A stretch of 54,654 nt of DNA from a virus, in IMG/VR virus record IMGVR_UViG_3300007541_000026, positions 1 through 54,654 of that record. One strand, 5' to 3'. Positions 41,163 through 48,766 of the stretch are shown here, one piece after another. Each line of letters starts with the position of its first letter. Within the stretch, counting starts at the first letter, position 1. The notes beneath the pieces are model-generated. The model did not search any database, was not told where the DNA came from, and saw only the letters and a list, made by a program, of their open reading frames with translations. A program made the translations under genes and the position numbers.

Positions 41163-43309
41163 CGCTTCACGACCCCCTGTGTCGGCAGCCCGCCGACGTT
41201 CCGGCGGCCACCGCGCCAGCCCATCGGCTCTCCGACAGCTTGTACCGCCCGAGACAACCGACGAACGTCAGCCTGATCGGACTGGCCCGGAAGCTGCGAC
41301 AGCACGTTGAGCAGAAGCTCGTCGGTCGCCACGAAGTCCACGCCGTCCTTCTCCGCTTGGCTCAGGACCATCGCGAGTTTCGTCTCGATCGGGTCGTACA
41401 ACCGACGCTGTGACTGCTCTTCCGCCGCCACGCCCCACAAGGACTCGTCCAGCATCAGCGCCTGCTCGGTCGGGTTCGTTCGCCACATGCTCAGGGCCTG
41501 CGCCCAGATCTGATCCCGGTCATCCCGGATCTGCTCCAGAGCCACAAACTCGACCGCGATTGGAAGGAACCGTCGGTTCCCAGTGCTGTCGAGCAGGTAC
41601 TGAGCATCGTTCGTCGTACCGATGAACACGCACTGCCGCGGATACTCTTTCGCTTCTCGGGCGTAGGCGAACCGCGCCTTGTCAGACGTCCTAGACAGGA
41701 ACGCCTTGATCGAATCAATCTCTCCTTTCCTCATGACTGCCAGCTCCTCGACCTCGACGAGCCAGTGGCCTTGGATGGCCTGGATGACATCCTTGTTATT
41801 CAGATCGGCCTTGTTGGGCAGACCTTCGAGGGCGAACTCGCCTCCGAGGATCTGGATCAGGGTCGACTTGCCACATCCCTGAGTGCCCTCCAGCACGACC
41901 ATCGTGTCGAACTTGACTCCCGGCCGGTAGACTCGGCCGATCGCCGCCTTGAACATGACCTCCGCAACCGCCGTGGCGTACGGAGTCGGCTGGGTCCCGC
42001 AGTACCGAGTGAAGAACTCGGAGATGCGGTCATGCCCATCCCACTCCAGCTTGTTGAGGTAGTCCCGGATCGGGTGGAACTGGTTCTTGAGCGACAACGC
42101 GGAGATAGCCTCCGAGACCTGCTGGATGCTGGGCTCGAACCTATACTTTTCCGTGATCGCGGAGCGCACAGCGTGGAGTACATCGTCGTCAACGATGCCG
42201 GACACGCTCGTGTGGTGCTCCGTCAAGTCGCTCAGGTTCCCGTCGAGGTAGTTGGTGTCGGTCAGCAGATTCCTCCTGACTGTGATCCCCATGTCCTCAA
42301 TCGCCACCCTCACGTTGTAGACCGTCCTCTTCGGCCTGTTATTGCCATCCGCCTCGAACTTCGGCTTGAGTTTCTCAAGCTCAAGGGCCTTCGCGTCCTG
42401 TTCCGTCAGCCCGACGTCGAACGCCTCTTCAGGCCGCTCGCGGATCAGGTCTCCGTGGCCTCGGTCGATCACCTCCTTGAACAGCGTGCCCGCCGAGATC
42501 CCCGTCCCTTGGAATGAGTCCCAGCGGTCCCCGATCAGCTCTGCGTGGTCTGCATAGTCCTCGTCCTGTGTCGACCATGCGATGAACGCCTCCCGGCCCA
42601 AGCCCCCGGTCGCTGCGTGGCATGACATCGCCAAGCGGAGCCAGGATTCATTATCGTTGAACTCCGTCGGGTCGATCGTCGCCAGCATCTCTTCGAGTTG
42701 GTCGACGGTGATCTCCCGGTCGATCTTACTCGGGTCGACGTCAGGCTTCCGCAGCGCCGTCAGGAGCTTGACCGAGACCTCCGGTGTACTGCTCATCGCC
42801 CCAGAATCGGGCGTGGGCGAGTAGTACGTTCCGTTCGGATGCCTCGACCCCGAGGCGACGACCTGACGTCCCAACCCCTTGAACTCGACTCCGGGCAAGA
42901 CCTCCAGCTCGTTTCGCAGCTTGATGCCGACCCAGTCCGCGGGCACCCGCAGGTAAATATGAAGTCCGCCGGAGCCTGTGCTCACAATCGGAGCGCCGTC
43001 CGTGGTCATGCCGAACTCACCGCGGAGGAAGGCAATGGCCTCATCCAGAGACCGATCCATGTTCCGCGGGTCCATGTCGACCACGAGATCCCGATCGGTG
43101 AGCCGAAAGCCCAGATTGCAGCCCGCCTCGATCGCCGAGGTCAGTGCCGCCGAGGAGTACCCCTTGGTCCGCCAGTCGTTGTCTCTCGGGGACTTGCCGC
43201 GCTCGCGGTCACGATTGTCCCGGAAGTCCCAGCGATTCAGCGGGATCAACTGGTCGACCTTCTCGCCGTAAAACCCCAGATTCTCTTCCTTGAAGACAGC
43301 TCTCGTCAC
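41159..43309 (-). CDS. bifunctional prim-pol primase and VapE/VirE-type helicase (GTG start)
   Basis: A 716-residue fusion. The N-terminal prim-pol domain has catalytic D78 and D80 (LVVDMD) and H117 (SGGLHIYL). A PriCT-like linker follows (about 205-280; ESWLRLAMSCHA). The C-terminal superfamily 3-like ATPase has Walker A LEGTQGCGKST (473-483), Walker B HWLVEVEEL (515-523), sensor FIGTTNDAQYL and arginine finger GNRRF (577-581). It primes and unwinds at the phage origin. AGGAGG lies 5 bases before GTG. It is the first gene after the promoter-palindrome at 43,333. Confidence 0.92.
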   Translation of the reverse strand: MTRAVFKEENLGFYGEKVDQLIPLNRWDFRDNRDRERGKSPRDNDWRTKGYSSAALTSAIEAGCNLGFRLTDRDLVVDMDPRNMDRSLDEAIAFLRGEFGMTTDGAPIVSTGSGGLHIYLRVPADWVGIKLRNELEVLPGVEFKGLGRQVVASGSRHPNGTYYSPTPDSGAMSSTPEVSVKLLTALRKPDVDPSKIDREITVDQLEEMLATIDPTEFNDNESWLRLAMSCHAATGGLGREAFIAWSTQDEDYADHAELIGDRWDSFQGTGISAGTLFKEVIDRGHGDLIRERPEEAFDVGLTEQDAKALELEKLKPKFEADGNNRPKRTVYNVRVAIEDMGITVRRNLLTDTNYLDGNLSDLTEHHTSVSGIVDDDVLHAVRSAITEKYRFEPSIQQVSEAISALSLKNQFHPIRDYLNKLEWDGHDRISEFFTRYCGTQPTPYATAVAEVMFKAAIGRVYRPGVKFDTMVVLEGTQGCGKSTLIQILGGEFALEGLPNKADLNNKDVIQAIQGHWLVEVEELAVMRKGEIDSIKAFLSRTSDKARFAYAREAKEYPRQCVFIGTTNDAQYLLDSTGNRRFLPIAVEFVALEQIRDDRDQIWAQALSMWRTNPTEQALMLDESLWGVAAEEQSQRRLYDPIETKLAMVLSQAEKDGVDFVATDELLLNVLSQLPGQSDQADVRRLSRAVQAVGEPMGWRGGRRNVGGLPTQGVVKR

Positions 43310-43332
43310 TATTTCCTCCTCTCGTTCAATAA

Positions 43333-43364
43333 GGGCTCACCATACATTATAGCATGGTGAGCCC
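43333..43364. repeat. perfect inverted repeat around the -10 of a class A promoter
   Basis: GGGCTCACCAT (43333-43343) and ATGGTGAGCCC (43354-43364), 11 bp each with a 10-base centre that contains the -10. It is a candidate operator or, as RNA, a hairpin ending the upstream gene. It changes the usual CGTGC to CATGC. Confidence 0.7.
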
Positions 43365-43374
43365 CTATTTTCTA
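43346..43374 (-). promoter_or_regulatory. class A promoter before the primase-helicase gene
   Basis: -35 TAGAAA (43369-43374), 17-bp spacer ending CATGC, -10 TATAAT (43346-43351). Confidence 0.8.
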
Positions 43375-43375
43375 T

Positions 43376-45037
43376 CTACGCGCGCCACTTCCCGTCGATG
43401 ATGGGGAGTAGCTGCCGTTTGCCGTTCGCGTGGATAACGCAGTGGCAGTGGAGCCAGCTCGACGGCCCATTCAAGTACTCCAGATCCATCCTCGAACTCG
43501 TCCCAACCTGCCAGCATCCGCCGACGATCCCAGGTGCGTGCGAGTGGCCGATGACCGTCTTCGCGCCGATCTTCGACAAGTTGTTCCGAGACCCACGCGA
43601 GCCATTCGGGCCGCTGTGTCCATGTTGGCTGACGTCGATGTCGTGGATCATAAAAGCGCGCTTGCCGCTCAGGAACTCGATGGACCCCTGCTGGCCGAAG
43701 TAGCCCTCTGCGTACGCCTCGAACGGGTTGACTGTCGAGACGCCCGTCTCGTGCCTCTCCGCTGACAGCAGCACCTTCACCATCAGCTCGTGGTAGAGCA
43801 GGGTGTTCTCGGGGGTGACCCCACGCTCGCCGCCCGCGAGCCATTGACTCAGGTGGTTGTTGTGGTTCGACGAGACAATCAGATTCGTGAAGTCACCGAC
43901 CGTCGTCTCCGCTATATGATCCAATGTGTCCTCGATCTCCTTCCGCAGATCGCCCCATCCGAAGAGGGCCTTGTTCCGCTGGATCAAGGCGTTCCCCTCG
44001 TGGTGGTGCGAGACGCTGTAGCAGTCCAGAACGTCGTGACGCACAACGTACTCTGGGCAACCGACTGCGACCATCGAGTCAGCATCCATGTAGGTGGCCG
44101 CCTTGACCTTCTGGTCGACGAACCACGCGTGCTCGTCCCCGGTCACCAGCGCCGACCACCGAGGCGCGTCGTTCGCGCCCGAGGCCGTGTACTGCCTGTC
44201 GATGTCGATGAATGACTCGCCGTCCCACGTAACCGACCGAAGGAACGTCCGGCTCTTGCGGTCCTGCTCGACGATGATCGCCGCCATCGAGTGATGGAAC
44301 TCCGCGAGGTTGCCCGACTTCGTCGTCGAGTAGTTCGGGACCGTGACCGCGCCCGTGCTGTAGAGGATCTTCGGGAGATTCTCATAGAGCGTCGCCACTG
44401 TCTTCATCGCCAACTGGGTCGCGCCGTAGATCCCGTGCTTCATCCCCGAACGAGCGTCGAGCCCGGTCAGCGGGTTGCCGCTCGTGGCCGCGATCCGCAC
44501 GTCCGGGATCACCACGTCCTTCAGCTCGATCTCATCGTCAACAAGGTACGCGGCCAGCGCCGGGTCCCACCACATGCCTTCCGGCACCTCGTGCTCGGGC
44601 ACGACGTTGCTCGTCGGGTTCTTGTAGCGAATCGGTCGGACGATGATCTCTGCCTTGTTCTCCGCAGCGTAGTTCTCCAGCGCCGCGAGGAACTCCGCGT
44701 CGACCGGGGTGTTATTCTGCGCCGCAGTCACGATCCAGCGCCGAGCCCTGCGAATCGCCTTGGCGCGCGAGCGCGTCAAGCTGTGGCACTCCAGGCGGTC
44801 GGCCACAGGCGGAGCCTCGGCCACCAGCACGCGCCGCTCCATCCCGTGCGCCTTCAGATGGCGCACCAGTGAAGGTTCGCTCGTGAAGGGGAAGCCGTGC
44901 TCCTGCTGGAGGCGATGTAGGAAATCGAGCACCGACGTCGGGTCTCCGGCCTTGCGGTCCTTGATGAACCGCAGAACCGTAGCCTGCGCCGCTTTGTTAT
45001 TGGCGAACCATTCCGCCATGCTTGAGCCTCGACTCAT
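43376..45037 (-). CDS. A1-like calcineurin-type metallophosphoesterase (553 aa)
   Basis: The N-terminal 75 residues look like a helix-turn-helix domain (WFANNKAAQATVLRFIKDRK; EPSLVRHLKAHGMERR). The C-terminal 260 residues carry metallophosphoesterase motifs: GDEH (300-303), D335, SNHNNH (390-395), HGHSG (472-476) and GHSHAPG (497-503). From memory, size and layout match the T5 A1 family, whose founder is needed for host DNA degradation and second-step DNA transfer. That role is known for T5 only; here it is inferred. The start overlaps the pentapeptide gene stop (ATGA) with GGAGGA upstream. Confidence 0.75.
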   Translation of the reverse strand: MSRGSSMAEWFANNKAAQATVLRFIKDRKAGDPTSVLDFLHRLQQEHGFPFTSEPSLVRHLKAHGMERRVLVAEAPPVADRLECHSLTRSRAKAIRRARRWIVTAAQNNTPVDAEFLAALENYAAENKAEIIVRPIRYKNPTSNVVPEHEVPEGMWWDPALAAYLVDDEIELKDVVIPDVRIAATSGNPLTGLDARSGMKHGIYGATQLAMKTVATLYENLPKILYSTGAVTVPNYSTTKSGNLAEFHHSMAAIIVEQDRKSRTFLRSVTWDGESFIDIDRQYTASGANDAPRWSALVTGDEHAWFVDQKVKAATYMDADSMVAVGCPEYVVRHDVLDCYSVSHHHEGNALIQRNKALFGWGDLRKEIEDTLDHIAETTVGDFTNLIVSSNHNNHLSQWLAGGERGVTPENTLLYHELMVKVLLSAERHETGVSTVNPFEAYAEGYFGQQGSIEFLSGKRAFMIHDIDVSQHGHSGPNGSRGSRNNLSKIGAKTVIGHSHAPGIVGGCWQVGTSSRMDLEYLNGPSSWLHCHCVIHANGKRQLLPIIDGKWRA

Positions 45038-45807
45038 CTCATATCCTCCTCCGTGAAGGGGTCATTCCAGATCATCCCCTGTTGGTTTGCTTGGGCCATG
45101 CCCCAATTCTCGGTGAAATCATGGTTCTGGAAGTTCGCATCGCTGAAGTCCGCCCCCACGAGTTCCGAGAACTCGAAGCAGCTCGACTCCGTTCTGGCAA
45201 ACCTACACCAAGACGACCGGAGGCTGCACCGCCGCACGACCAGTCCCGTGAACGCGGTCCGGCTCAGGACCGCCTCCGGTAGGTCGCATCTGTCGAACAG
45301 CACGTTCGTGCCCGCGGCCATTTCCAGAGAAATTCCGCCCATCTCGCACATCGTGAACTTCGCGTCTGACAGCAGCGACTCATCCGCCATCATCTGCGCC
45401 GCGGTGTTCGACATGATGCAGCTCCTGAATCTGGATCGGTGCAAGTTCGAGTACGACCAGTCCGACCCGACCATCACGCAGCCGATGAACGTGCAGCCCT
45501 TCGCTTCCGCTTCGGACAGGCACGAATCATGGAGGCCACAGGTCTCGAAGGTGGACTCCGAGAACTTCGCGCCCTTGGCTCGCAACCTCTGGAGGTTGCA
45601 ACTGTCGAAGTGGCACCGCGAGATCTCCGCCCCGTCCAGCCACGCGCCATAGAAGCTACAATCGAGGAATGTGACGTCCCGGATCTCGGCCCACCGCAGG
45701 TCCGCTCCATGGAAGTCATATCCGACTATCGTGATCCGCTCGGGCCACTCGCGCACCCCCGAGTCGAGGATCGCGTCGACCCGTCCTTTGTCGACAATCT
45801 CAGACAT
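45034..45807 (-). CDS. pentapeptide-repeat protein 1 (257 aa)
   Basis: From about residue 35 to 235 it repeats a five-residue pattern centred on Leu or Phe (DFHGADLRWAEIRDVTFLDC, KGAKFSESTFETCG), giving a right-handed quadrilateral beta helix. It is rich in Cys and Phe, unlike the three Leu-type copies at 51,421-52,929, so it is not a recent duplicate of them. Some members of the fold mimic DNA and bind gyrase. GGAGGAG lies 5 bases before the ATG. Its start is overlapped 82 bases by the upstream gene. Confidence 0.82.
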   Translation of the reverse strand: MSEIVDKGRVDAILDSGVREWPERITIVGYDFHGADLRWAEIRDVTFLDCSFYGAWLDGAEISRCHFDSCNLQRLRAKGAKFSESTFETCGLHDSCLSEAEAKGCTFIGCVMVGSDWSYSNLHRSRFRSCIMSNTAAQMMADESLLSDAKFTMCEMGGISLEMAAGTNVLFDRCDLPEAVLSRTAFTGLVVRRCSLRSSWCRFARTESSCFEFSELVGADFSDANFQNHDFTENWGMAQANQQGMIWNDPFTEEDMR

Positions 45808-46184
45808 TTGGGCTCCTCCCTCCACTCCCACTTCTGCCCACGGTAGAAGCGGTACAGCTTGTTGTACTCATCTTTGCTCAGCGCCTTGTCTCGGCCCCTC
45901 GTGTAGAACCTTCGGAACGCTTTGATCTCCGTCACGCCCCTTTCCCGGGCGTACACGTTGACCCAGTGCTCCATCTCTCGGCTCAGCCGCTTCAGCACGC
46001 GATCGTTATCGACGCTCTCGACCATCCTCTGGTAGATCCCTTTCATCATTCCGAGCGGCACCTTCCACCTCGGGAAGGGGGGTTCGGGAGAGTCTTCGAG
46101 GGCTTTCCTCTTGACGTTCGCCAGAAGCACGGTTCCCGGTAGCAGCGGCGCGAGATGCGCGTATACCCGCCACCAGTAGTTCAC
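45726..46184 (-). CDS. basic protein, unknown function (152 aa, GTG start)
   Basis: Not recognised. The N-terminus is MNYWWRVYAHLAPLLPGTVL, possibly membrane-associated. A Lys/Arg-rich helical middle follows (RVLKRLSREMEHWVNVYARE; DEYNKLYRFYRGQKWEW). The C-terminal 27 residues are encoded over the start of the pentapeptide gene and look like low-complexity Ser/Gly/Arg. GTG starts 2 bases after the upstream stop with a weak GGGGGT site; no ATG near the front fits. Confidence 0.55.
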   Translation of the reverse strand: MNYWWRVYAHLAPLLPGTVLLANVKRKALEDSPEPPFPRWKVPLGMMKGIYQRMVESVDNDRVLKRLSREMEHWVNVYARERGVTEIKAFRRFYTRGRDKALSKDEYNKLYRFYRGQKWEWREEPKCLRLSTKDGSTRSSTRGCASGPSGSR

Positions 46185-46186
46185 AG

Positions 46187-46579
46187 TCAGTACCCCCAAG
46201 CTGCCGTGTGTACGACGTCCCGGCAGAACTCGCGAGCGATGTGGTGTCCGTGGGCGGCCATCCGGCAGATCTCTGCGATCTCCGCAGCGCCTCCGTGGGG
46301 CAGGGTCGCGTAGGTGCCAAGAGACCACACGTTCTCCAGGGCGTTCCAGAGGTCGACTCCGAGGACGTCCTCACAGGCCGTGCCTCCGCCTTCGCTCTCG
46401 AAGCAGAGCGTCGCCATCTTACCTTCCTGCACGAGCTGTACTGCCACTTCCTCCGGGTCCGACTCGTCATAGTCGCCGATCACCTCGACGAGCGAATACT
46501 CATAGAGTGGTAGCGTGTCGCGGAGGCCCATCGCCACCATCACCGAGAAGATCTGCTTTTCCGTATCAGTTCGTTCCAT
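46187..46579 (-). CDS. small acidic protein, unknown function (130 aa)
   Basis: Not recognised. Acidic, alpha/beta, with Cys and His in the C-terminal part (AEICRMAAHGHHIAREFCRD) that could bind metal. GGAGG lies 9 bases before the ATG; it overlaps the membrane protein gene by 14 bases. Confidence 0.65.
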   Translation of the reverse strand: MERTDTEKQIFSVMVAMGLRDTLPLYEYSLVEVIGDYDESDPEEVAVQLVQEGKMATLCFESEGGGTACEDVLGVDLWNALENVWSLGTYATLPHGGAAEIAEICRMAAHGHHIAREFCRDVVHTAAWGY

Positions 46580-47003
46580 TTCCGTTGTCCTCCTTGTCCG
46601 TGTTGTAAGACCAGATGAAAGCGATCGAGATGAGCACCATACCAGTGCCCAGTGTGAACGCCATAAACTCCAGTGGTGAGGCCCTGTCGCCGACCAGCAT
46701 CCACAGGAAGATCCCGAACGGGGCTCCGCAGAGCAGGATCGATGGCATCACGCCGATCGTTTCCATACCCCGGTTGAGCAGGTAGAAGGGGATGGCGATG
46801 ACCAGCCCAATCGCGTGGCTGGCCGCCATCAGCCGGAAGTGGCGCCGGGCGCCCCGGACTGTCTTAAGTAGCTCCGAGTCGCCGGTCGCCTTGAGCGTCG
46901 GCCCCAGCTTTTTCATGATGCTGCTGCACTCCCGGGCACGCGCCCACGCGTCCTTCGCCGCAGCGTATCCATCGGCCATGATCTCGTTCGCAGTCTTGTC
47001 CAT
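46566..47003 (-). CDS. three-helix membrane protein, unknown function (145 aa)
   Basis: An N-terminal cytoplasmic helical stretch (1-55) is followed by membrane helices at about 58-77, 84-104 and 111-131 and a hydrophilic tail (NTDKEDNGNGTN). GGAGGT lies 5 bases before the ATG at 47003. A possible inner-membrane exclusion or takeover protein; no family recognised. Confidence 0.7.
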   Translation of the reverse strand: MDKTANEIMADGYAAAKDAWARARECSSIMKKLGPTLKATGDSELLKTVRGARRHFRLMAASHAIGLVIAIPFYLLNRGMETIGVMPSILLCGAPFGIFLWMLVGDRASPLEFMAFTLGTGMVLISIAFIWSYNTDKEDNGNGTN

Positions 47004-47004
47004 C

Positions 47005-47250
47005 TCACACCTCCTTCTTTCGCGGCACCGGCCGCTCATAATCCCCGCGCAGGCTCGCGGGCTGGGGGTCGACCCCAGGCTTCACGAACCGCACCGCGGT
47101 CTGGTTGTCAAAGGAAACCCGCTGCCCGCCATCGACCGTGATGATGGTCAGGACCTTGCCCTTCTTGACCTTGGTGGCCCGGTACCACGGACCATTCCAG
47201 TCCGAAGAAAAGATCATCCCCTTTTCGATCTCGACTGCGTGGCCCAGCAT
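47005..47250 (-). CDS. small beta-rich protein, unknown function (81 aa)
   Basis: Not recognised. A short barrel-like pattern (KVKKGKVLTIITVDGGQRVS) with a basic C-terminus (RPVPRKKEV). TGATG overlap with the upstream gene. Confidence 0.62.
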   Translation of the reverse strand: MLGHAVEIEKGMIFSSDWNGPWYRATKVKKGKVLTIITVDGGQRVSFDNQTAVRFVKPGVDPQPASLRGDYERPVPRKKEV

Positions 47251-47429
47251 CAGCGGAGCCCCGCCTGCGCTATCCGCATATCGTGGATGGTGGTCTCTAG
47301 GCGACTGTGAACCCGGTGCAGCTTGTGAAGCTCCGCCGTGAGCCCCTGCGTCGCAGCGCGCTCGATGTGCAGCTTCGTTTGATAGAGCAGGCGCTCCAGC
47401 TCCTCGGCAACTCGTTCAGCGTGATTCAC
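47250..47429 (-). CDS. small coiled-coil protein (59 aa, GTG start)
   Basis: Helical throughout (AERVAEELERLLYQTKLHIE; ELHKLHRVHSRLETTIHDMR), probably dimeric. The GTG at 47429 has GGAG about 9 bases upstream and overlaps the previous gene by 14 bases. No function recognised. Confidence 0.6.
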   Translation of the reverse strand: MNHAERVAEELERLLYQTKLHIERAATQGLTAELHKLHRVHSRLETTIHDMRIAQAGLR

Positions 47430-47619
47430 CGTTCGTCTCTCCTCTGATCGCCCGCAGTCTATCATCGAGGCTCGGCTTGTATCCGGGACGCAGCCCGTCG
47501 TTCCAGTCAGCGGTCACGTAGCCCTTCGCGGACAGCATGGCCTTCAGCCCATCATCGTTCTTTTTCTCGCTCGTGAACCGCACCCAGCCGCCCGCGAGGT
47601 ACGCCCAGACTCTGCCCAT
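47416..47619 (-). CDS. small protein, unknown function (67 aa)
   Basis: Not recognised. MGRVWAYLAGGWVRFTSEKK opens a small alpha/beta protein with a basic C-terminal helix. AGGAGG lies 6 bases before the ATG. It is the first gene of the operon driven by the class A promoter at 47,638. Confidence 0.65.
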   Translation of the reverse strand: MGRVWAYLAGGWVRFTSEKKNDDGLKAMLSAKGYVTADWNDGLRPGYKPSLDDRLRAIRGETNGESR

Positions 47620-47637
47620 GTTGTCCTCCTCTCTTAC

Positions 47638-47666
47638 ATTATAGCACGGAGGCTATTGTGATTCTA
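47638..47666 (-). promoter_or_regulatory. class A promoter before the 47-43 kb operon
   Basis: -35 TAGAAT (47661-47666), 17-bp spacer ending CCGTGC, -10 TATAAT (47638-47643). One of the two best family members. Confidence 0.85.
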
Positions 47667-47999
47667 GCCGAGGATCTCGGGCCAGTATTTGGCCTCCAAC
47701 CGCCGAGCCTCGGCCTCACCGTGGACCTCGGTCCAGAGGCGTACTACATGAGGCCGGTTCTGACGATCCACCTCGACCGTAAGCAAGCGGCGGTTTCGAT
47801 CGTGGAAACCATCTCCCACCGCAGAGCAGGTGTAGATGAACCCTCCGCCGTCAATCTCCTGATCTCCGCAAGTGCGGTGAATGAAACCCCGGACGCCCTC
47901 GGTGGTGGCGGGCACAATCTCGCGGAAAGGGTCATCGCCCCACCACAGCGTCAGCTCGTTTTCAGCAATGGGCTCGCAGTGAAGGATCTCGGTCTGCAT
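47664..47999 (-). CDS. small protein, unknown function (111 aa)
   Basis: Not recognised. Beta-rich with Cys (HRTCGDQEI, FIYTCSAVGDG) and a final helix (EAEARRLEAKYWPEIL). AAGGAG lies 10 bases before the ATG. It lies directly after the sigma gene in the same transcript. Confidence 0.62.
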   Translation of the reverse strand: MQTEILHCEPIAENELTLWWGDDPFREIVPATTEGVRGFIHRTCGDQEIDGGGFIYTCSAVGDGFHDRNRRLLTVEVDRQNRPHVVRLWTEVHGEAEARRLEAKYWPEILG

Positions 48000-48019
48000 G
48001 GTCTCGGTTCTCCTTGTCC

Positions 48020-48625
48020 CTAGTTGAGGATTTCGCGCTCGGCTTCCGCCCTGATCTGTGCGACGCGCTGGAAACTCAGCCCGACCGTCTCCGCGATCTG
48101 CTTCAGCGTCTTCGGCACGTCGCCGTCGAAACCGTAGTACAGGCTGACCACCTGCTGGTGCTTCTCCGACATTGTGCTCAGGCGAGCGAGCACATACTCG
48201 CGCATCAGGCTGCGTTCTGCCAGATCGTCAGGTCGCTCCAGGGCGCACGCCGGGTCGACGAAGCCCTCCTCACCGGAGGTCGCTGCCGGGACCAGTACAG
48301 GGCGATCCTCGTCGTCTGAGCGGTCGTTGATGGCCCGGTCGAGTACGCGACTCTTCTGGACCGCTCGCCGGACGTGGTGCGTGACCCACTGGGTCGCGAT
48401 CGTTGTGAACCGGCCCTTGTCCGGGTCGAACTTGCCTGCCGCGACCATGAGCCCCTCGATCGCCTCCTGCCGGAGATCGTCGAAGTCGACATCGTTGCCG
48501 CGCCACTTGTTCGCGATGAAAAAGGCGAGGCGCAGGTTCCGGGTGACCAGCTCGTCGCGCGTGGCCTCTCGCTCCTCTTCCGAGGTCATCAGCTTCATGC
48601 TCTTTGCTTCGTCGTAATCGAACAA
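48020..48625 (-). CDS. phage sigma-70-family factor (201 aa, TTG start)
   Basis: Region 2 is clear: RNLRLAFFIANKWRG, DFDDLRQEAIEGLMVAAGKF and TTIATQWVTHHVRRA, for -10 recognition and core binding. Region 4 is SEKHQQVVSLYYGFDG and TLKQIAETVGLSFQRVAQIR, for the -35. An acidic linker replaces region 3, as in group 3/4-like sigmas. AGGAGG lies 7 bases before TTG at 48625, which starts the protein MFDYDEAKSMKLM; upstream codons in this frame cover the leader. It is probably made early and redirects host polymerase to phage promoters. The leader contains a large inverted repeat. Confidence 0.85.
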   Translation of the reverse strand: MFDYDEAKSMKLMTSEEEREATRDELVTRNLRLAFFIANKWRGNDVDFDDLRQEAIEGLMVAAGKFDPDKGRFTTIATQWVTHHVRRAVQKSRVLDRAINDRSDDEDRPVLVPAATSGEEGFVDPACALERPDDLAERSLMREYVLARLSTMSEKHQQVVSLYYGFDGDVPKTLKQIAETVGLSFQRVAQIRAEAEREILN

Positions 48626-48646
48626 ATGTGTACCTCCTAGATAAAG

Positions 48647-48720
48647 GGCCGGGGAGCCCTCGCGGCCTGCGCCGTCTTTTTCAGTTTTTTGGCTACCTTG
48701 CCCTCTCGGGCTCCCCGGCC
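48647..48720 (-). promoter_or_regulatory. structured leader of the sigma factor gene
   Basis: GGCCGGGGAGCCC (48647-48659) and GGGCTCCCCGGCC (48708-48720) form a perfect 13-bp stem enclosing 48 bases rich in A runs and small GC helices. It begins about 10 bases after the predicted transcript start and ends 8 bases before the AGGAGG of the sigma gene. No known riboswitch class was recognised. Confidence 0.65.
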
Positions 48721-48737
48721 GCTTTTCGTTTTCGGAT

Positions 48738-48766
48738 ACCTTAGACGGGAACTTTAGGGTTGTCAA
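48738..48766 (-). promoter_or_regulatory. sigma-70 type promoter of the sigma factor gene
   Basis: -35 TTGACA (48761-48766, full consensus), 17-bp spacer, -10 TAAGGT (48738-48743). Distinct from the class A and B families, so likely read by the host polymerase. Confidence 0.6.
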
